Assembly: GCA_028554755.1 (NCBI GenBank)
Contig: JAPTOF010000004.1
Location: forward strand, 379,501-443,500
DNA length: 64,000 nt
Direction: 5' to 3'
Origin: Cordia subcordata
Lineage: Eukaryota; Streptophyta; Magnoliopsida; Boraginales; Cordiaceae
The position numbers and the translations under genes were made by a program. Below, one piece after another: positions 61,944 through 64,000 of the stretch. The number at the start of each line of letters is the position of its first letter. Position 1 is the stretch's first letter. The notes under the pieces are model-generated. The model was not told the DNA's origin and ran no database searches. It was given only the letters and a program-made list of their open reading frames with translations.

Positions 61944-64000
61944 ATGGGTTGGATGACTAGATTCGTGACGGCGTTGGCATTCTTCGCAATCGGGGTGGTA
62001 TTTTCACCTGAAACCTTCGGATCAAAATCCGACGGCCAACATCCATCCAAGCTCGTCACTTTTCTCAAGCTGGCTCACCTACTCTGCTTCTCCACTTCCT
62101 GGGGCGCCGCCCTTTGGGTCACCTTCGTCGGCGGCATCATCATGTTCAAGTACTTTTATACTTTCTTTCATTTTATTCTTTTACAATTAAATTGACCTAA
62201 ATTTTCATGCTTTGTCGGAATTCTGTATTAATTGTTGGGCTATCACATGCTTTCATGGATCATTTGATTAAAAAAACACATGTTTTATGCACTTCACCCA
62301 TTATTTACTAACCCAAAATTAATCCTTGTAATATGATAACGTCATACTAATGCTCTGTTTGGTATAAGCTTATCATAAGATGCTGTTTTTATATAGAAAA
62401 CTTATGGATTGTTTTGAGTTCTCATAAGGTACAAGATGTTTTATCTATAGTCGTATAAAATAAGTCGTTAACAGATTGCTTATTATGAAAAGAGACACAG
62501 TGGAGATTTTCATAAGATGCTTGTGATAAATGTCATCGTGTCTTTCAGACATTGGTGGATGAATCATTTTTTAAGAATAAGATAAGCTTTTTATAATAAG
62601 CTTAATCCAAACGCAGCACAATTATGAAGTTGGTGATCATTTCTATTTTCTAATTTTTGAGGAATTTGCCGAGGCACATGTTTGGGAATTTGCAAAGCAA
62701 GATGTTTCCGGCATACTTTTCCTTGGTGGGAGTATGTTGTGCGCTGTCAGCAGCGGCTTTTGGTTACCTGCATCCGTGGAAGACATCCTCTGGTGCTGAA
62801 AAGTACCAGCTTGGGTTTCTTCTTGCGGCTTTTGCTTTCAATCTCAGCAATCTTGTTATCTTCACACCCATGACCGTTCAGGTATTTACCATTTCACTTT
62901 CTTTATATTCCAAGTTATCATGCTTTTTCTCTTAGAGTTCAGAAAATGCTTAATTGAGTGGGTGTTGGTTCGCCTGGTGAGCGCAATTACGGAGGTGTTT
63001 GTATATTGTTGCTGCTCTTGTCCTGGTTATTGCTTGTTGTTATATTAGTGAAGGTTCTCGATTTTGGATGGTAAATGAGTATGCAAGCTTTTTTACTAAA
63101 AGTTTTGTTGCATTGCCTAATATGATGCGATCAATCAACAAATATTATGGCTTTGTCTTTTATTTCTTTTTTCATCTTCTTCTTTGGGAAGAATTATGTT
63201 ATACAACTCATGCATATAGTTCATTGAATGAATATCTTCCATTATTCGTCATAAGGCTGATTTTTGGTATGTAGGCCTTGTCAACGTGATGAATATTTAA
63301 CACGTTGATCAAAAGTCTTTACAGAAAGAACCCTCCGAGCTGTCATTATTGTAAGGCTCCTACCTGTTGACCTTTCCCAATGTCAAATATGCTTTTAAAG
63401 TATCATAAACTCTATAGAACTTCTCACATCTCATTGCTTATGGCTGTGATGGTATCTCATTACTGAAGTGAGGAACTTATAAGATTGAAACAATGGATAG
63501 GGGAATCTATTTTAGTCTTGTGTAGTAGGATCTAGCAATTTTACAGTGTGTCAAATGGAATCATGTAGTAAACTTTGTGGTTCTCTCAATCTGTCTCTGG
63601 AGTCTGGCCACTGAACAATGACCAACTTGAGGGAGAAAGATATTTTGTAATTACATCCCTTCATTTGGTTATATGGTTGTGAGTTATTCTGAACTATGCA
63701 ATGGTACAACTCTTCACCCTCTAGTATGTCAAATTTGTCAATATCAGTTTTCACATATTGGGAATAATGAGGGACTGGTGTATCTATCCACAAACTTGTT
63801 AGGATTACTTTAGGATATCAGGGACATGGAGTATACTATATGCTTTTCCTCCCTATCTTATGATATAAAGAAGTTCAATCCTGTATCCCTCAACAACTAT
63901 GACTCAAGCTCTTCCCTGAAAAACAGCATCTAGTATAACTACCTCAGTGCAAAAGTAATGGTGATGACAAATTGCAATGTTTGAACTAATTAGTTAGAGC
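61944..64000 (+). CDS. TMEM205-like membrane protein (DUF4149), 3' end outside the window
   Basis: Two exons are visible: 61944-62149 and 62662-62881, 426 nt or 142 in-phase residues, both bordered by GT...AG. The protein starts MGWMTRFVTALAFFAIGVVF and has four hydrophobic spans: about 6-21, 40-68 (LKLAHLLCFSTSWGAALW), 84-103 and 119-137. The motif GGIIMFKNLPRHMFGNLQSK follows the second span. This is the DUF4149/TMEM205 fold; in Arabidopsis the like gene At3g62580 (annotated as LEA-like, about 213 residues) has the same exon junction sequence as far as I recall. The last 70 residues, starting near MMKQRHK in that relative, are not in the remaining 1.1 kb, so the final exon lies beyond the window. 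Function in plants is unknown. Confidence 0.88.
62351..62618. mobile_element. MITE in intron 1 of the TMEM205-like gene, 268 bp
   Basis: The left end TGCTCTGTTTGG, then TATAAGCTTATCATAAG, matches the reverse complement of the right end TGCTGCGTTTGG, then ATTAAGCTTATTATAAA. The inverted repeats are about 28 bp. The TGC...GTTTGG end is MITE-like; the superfamily is unclear since no clean target duplication is seen. Confidence 0.65.
62882..64000. other. Visible part of intron 2 of the TMEM205-like gene
   Basis: Opens with a good donor (GTATTT) at 62882. I see no exon that continues the protein, no other gene, and no mobile element with readable ends. Confidence 0.55.

Noticed and set aside
1..64000. 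CRISPR arrays, operons, phage or bacterial mobile elements
   Set aside because: All genes are spliced plant nuclear genes or plant transposon relics; no regularly spaced repeats or bacterial signals seen.

Overview
This is nuclear DNA from a flowering plant, most probably a eudicot. The genes have many small introns with GT...AG borders, the spacers are very AT-rich, and microsatellites and plant-type transposon remnants are common. The proteins are plant-specific forms: MSH6 with a Tudor domain, PADRE/DUF4228, PIT1-type RINGv, BXL2 and a P-class PPR. I cannot name the species from sequence alone; a rosid is an inference only.

Layout: (1) 1-1960, minus strand: intronless P-class PPR gene running off the left edge. 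(2) 2.0-4.3 kb: spacer with site II-like motifs and a decayed RNase H fragment of a LINE-type element. (3) 4.29-14.79 kb: complete 21-exon MSH6 with a probable solo LTR in intron 15. (4) 15.75-17.79 kb, minus: seven-exon RINGv gene (PIT1 type). (5) 23.32-24.16 kb: four-exon universal stress protein gene. (6) 26.47-28.39 kb: three-exon SAR1 GTPase. (7) 31.15-31.79 kb: PADRE/DUF4228 gene. (8) 38.99-42.95 kb: seven-exon BXL2-type beta-xylosidase. (9) 53.17-55.44 kb: TPR protein with a degenerate J-like segment. (10) from 61.94 kb off the right edge: TMEM205-like membrane protein. The spacers hold several small transposons whose ends and target duplications can be read: a hAT-type element (8-bp duplication), two Mutator-type foldback elements (9-bp), a Tourist-like MITE, a SINE with a 16-bp duplication, and two decayed LINE fragments.

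The genes do not form one pathway. They cover organelle RNA processing, DNA mismatch repair, ubiquitin ligation, stress response, COPII transport and cell-wall remodelling. What links them is conserved order: their closest Arabidopsis relatives, as I recall the locus numbers, come from blocks near At4g02070-At4g02100, At3g62540-At3g62580 and At1g02620-At1g02640, as if this window kept an ancestral order that Arabidopsis later duplicated and fractionated. I found no convincing new biological system. The most useful leads are the collinearity, microsatellites directly upstream of a mismatch-repair gene, the LTR inside MSH6, and the well-delimited mobile elements.
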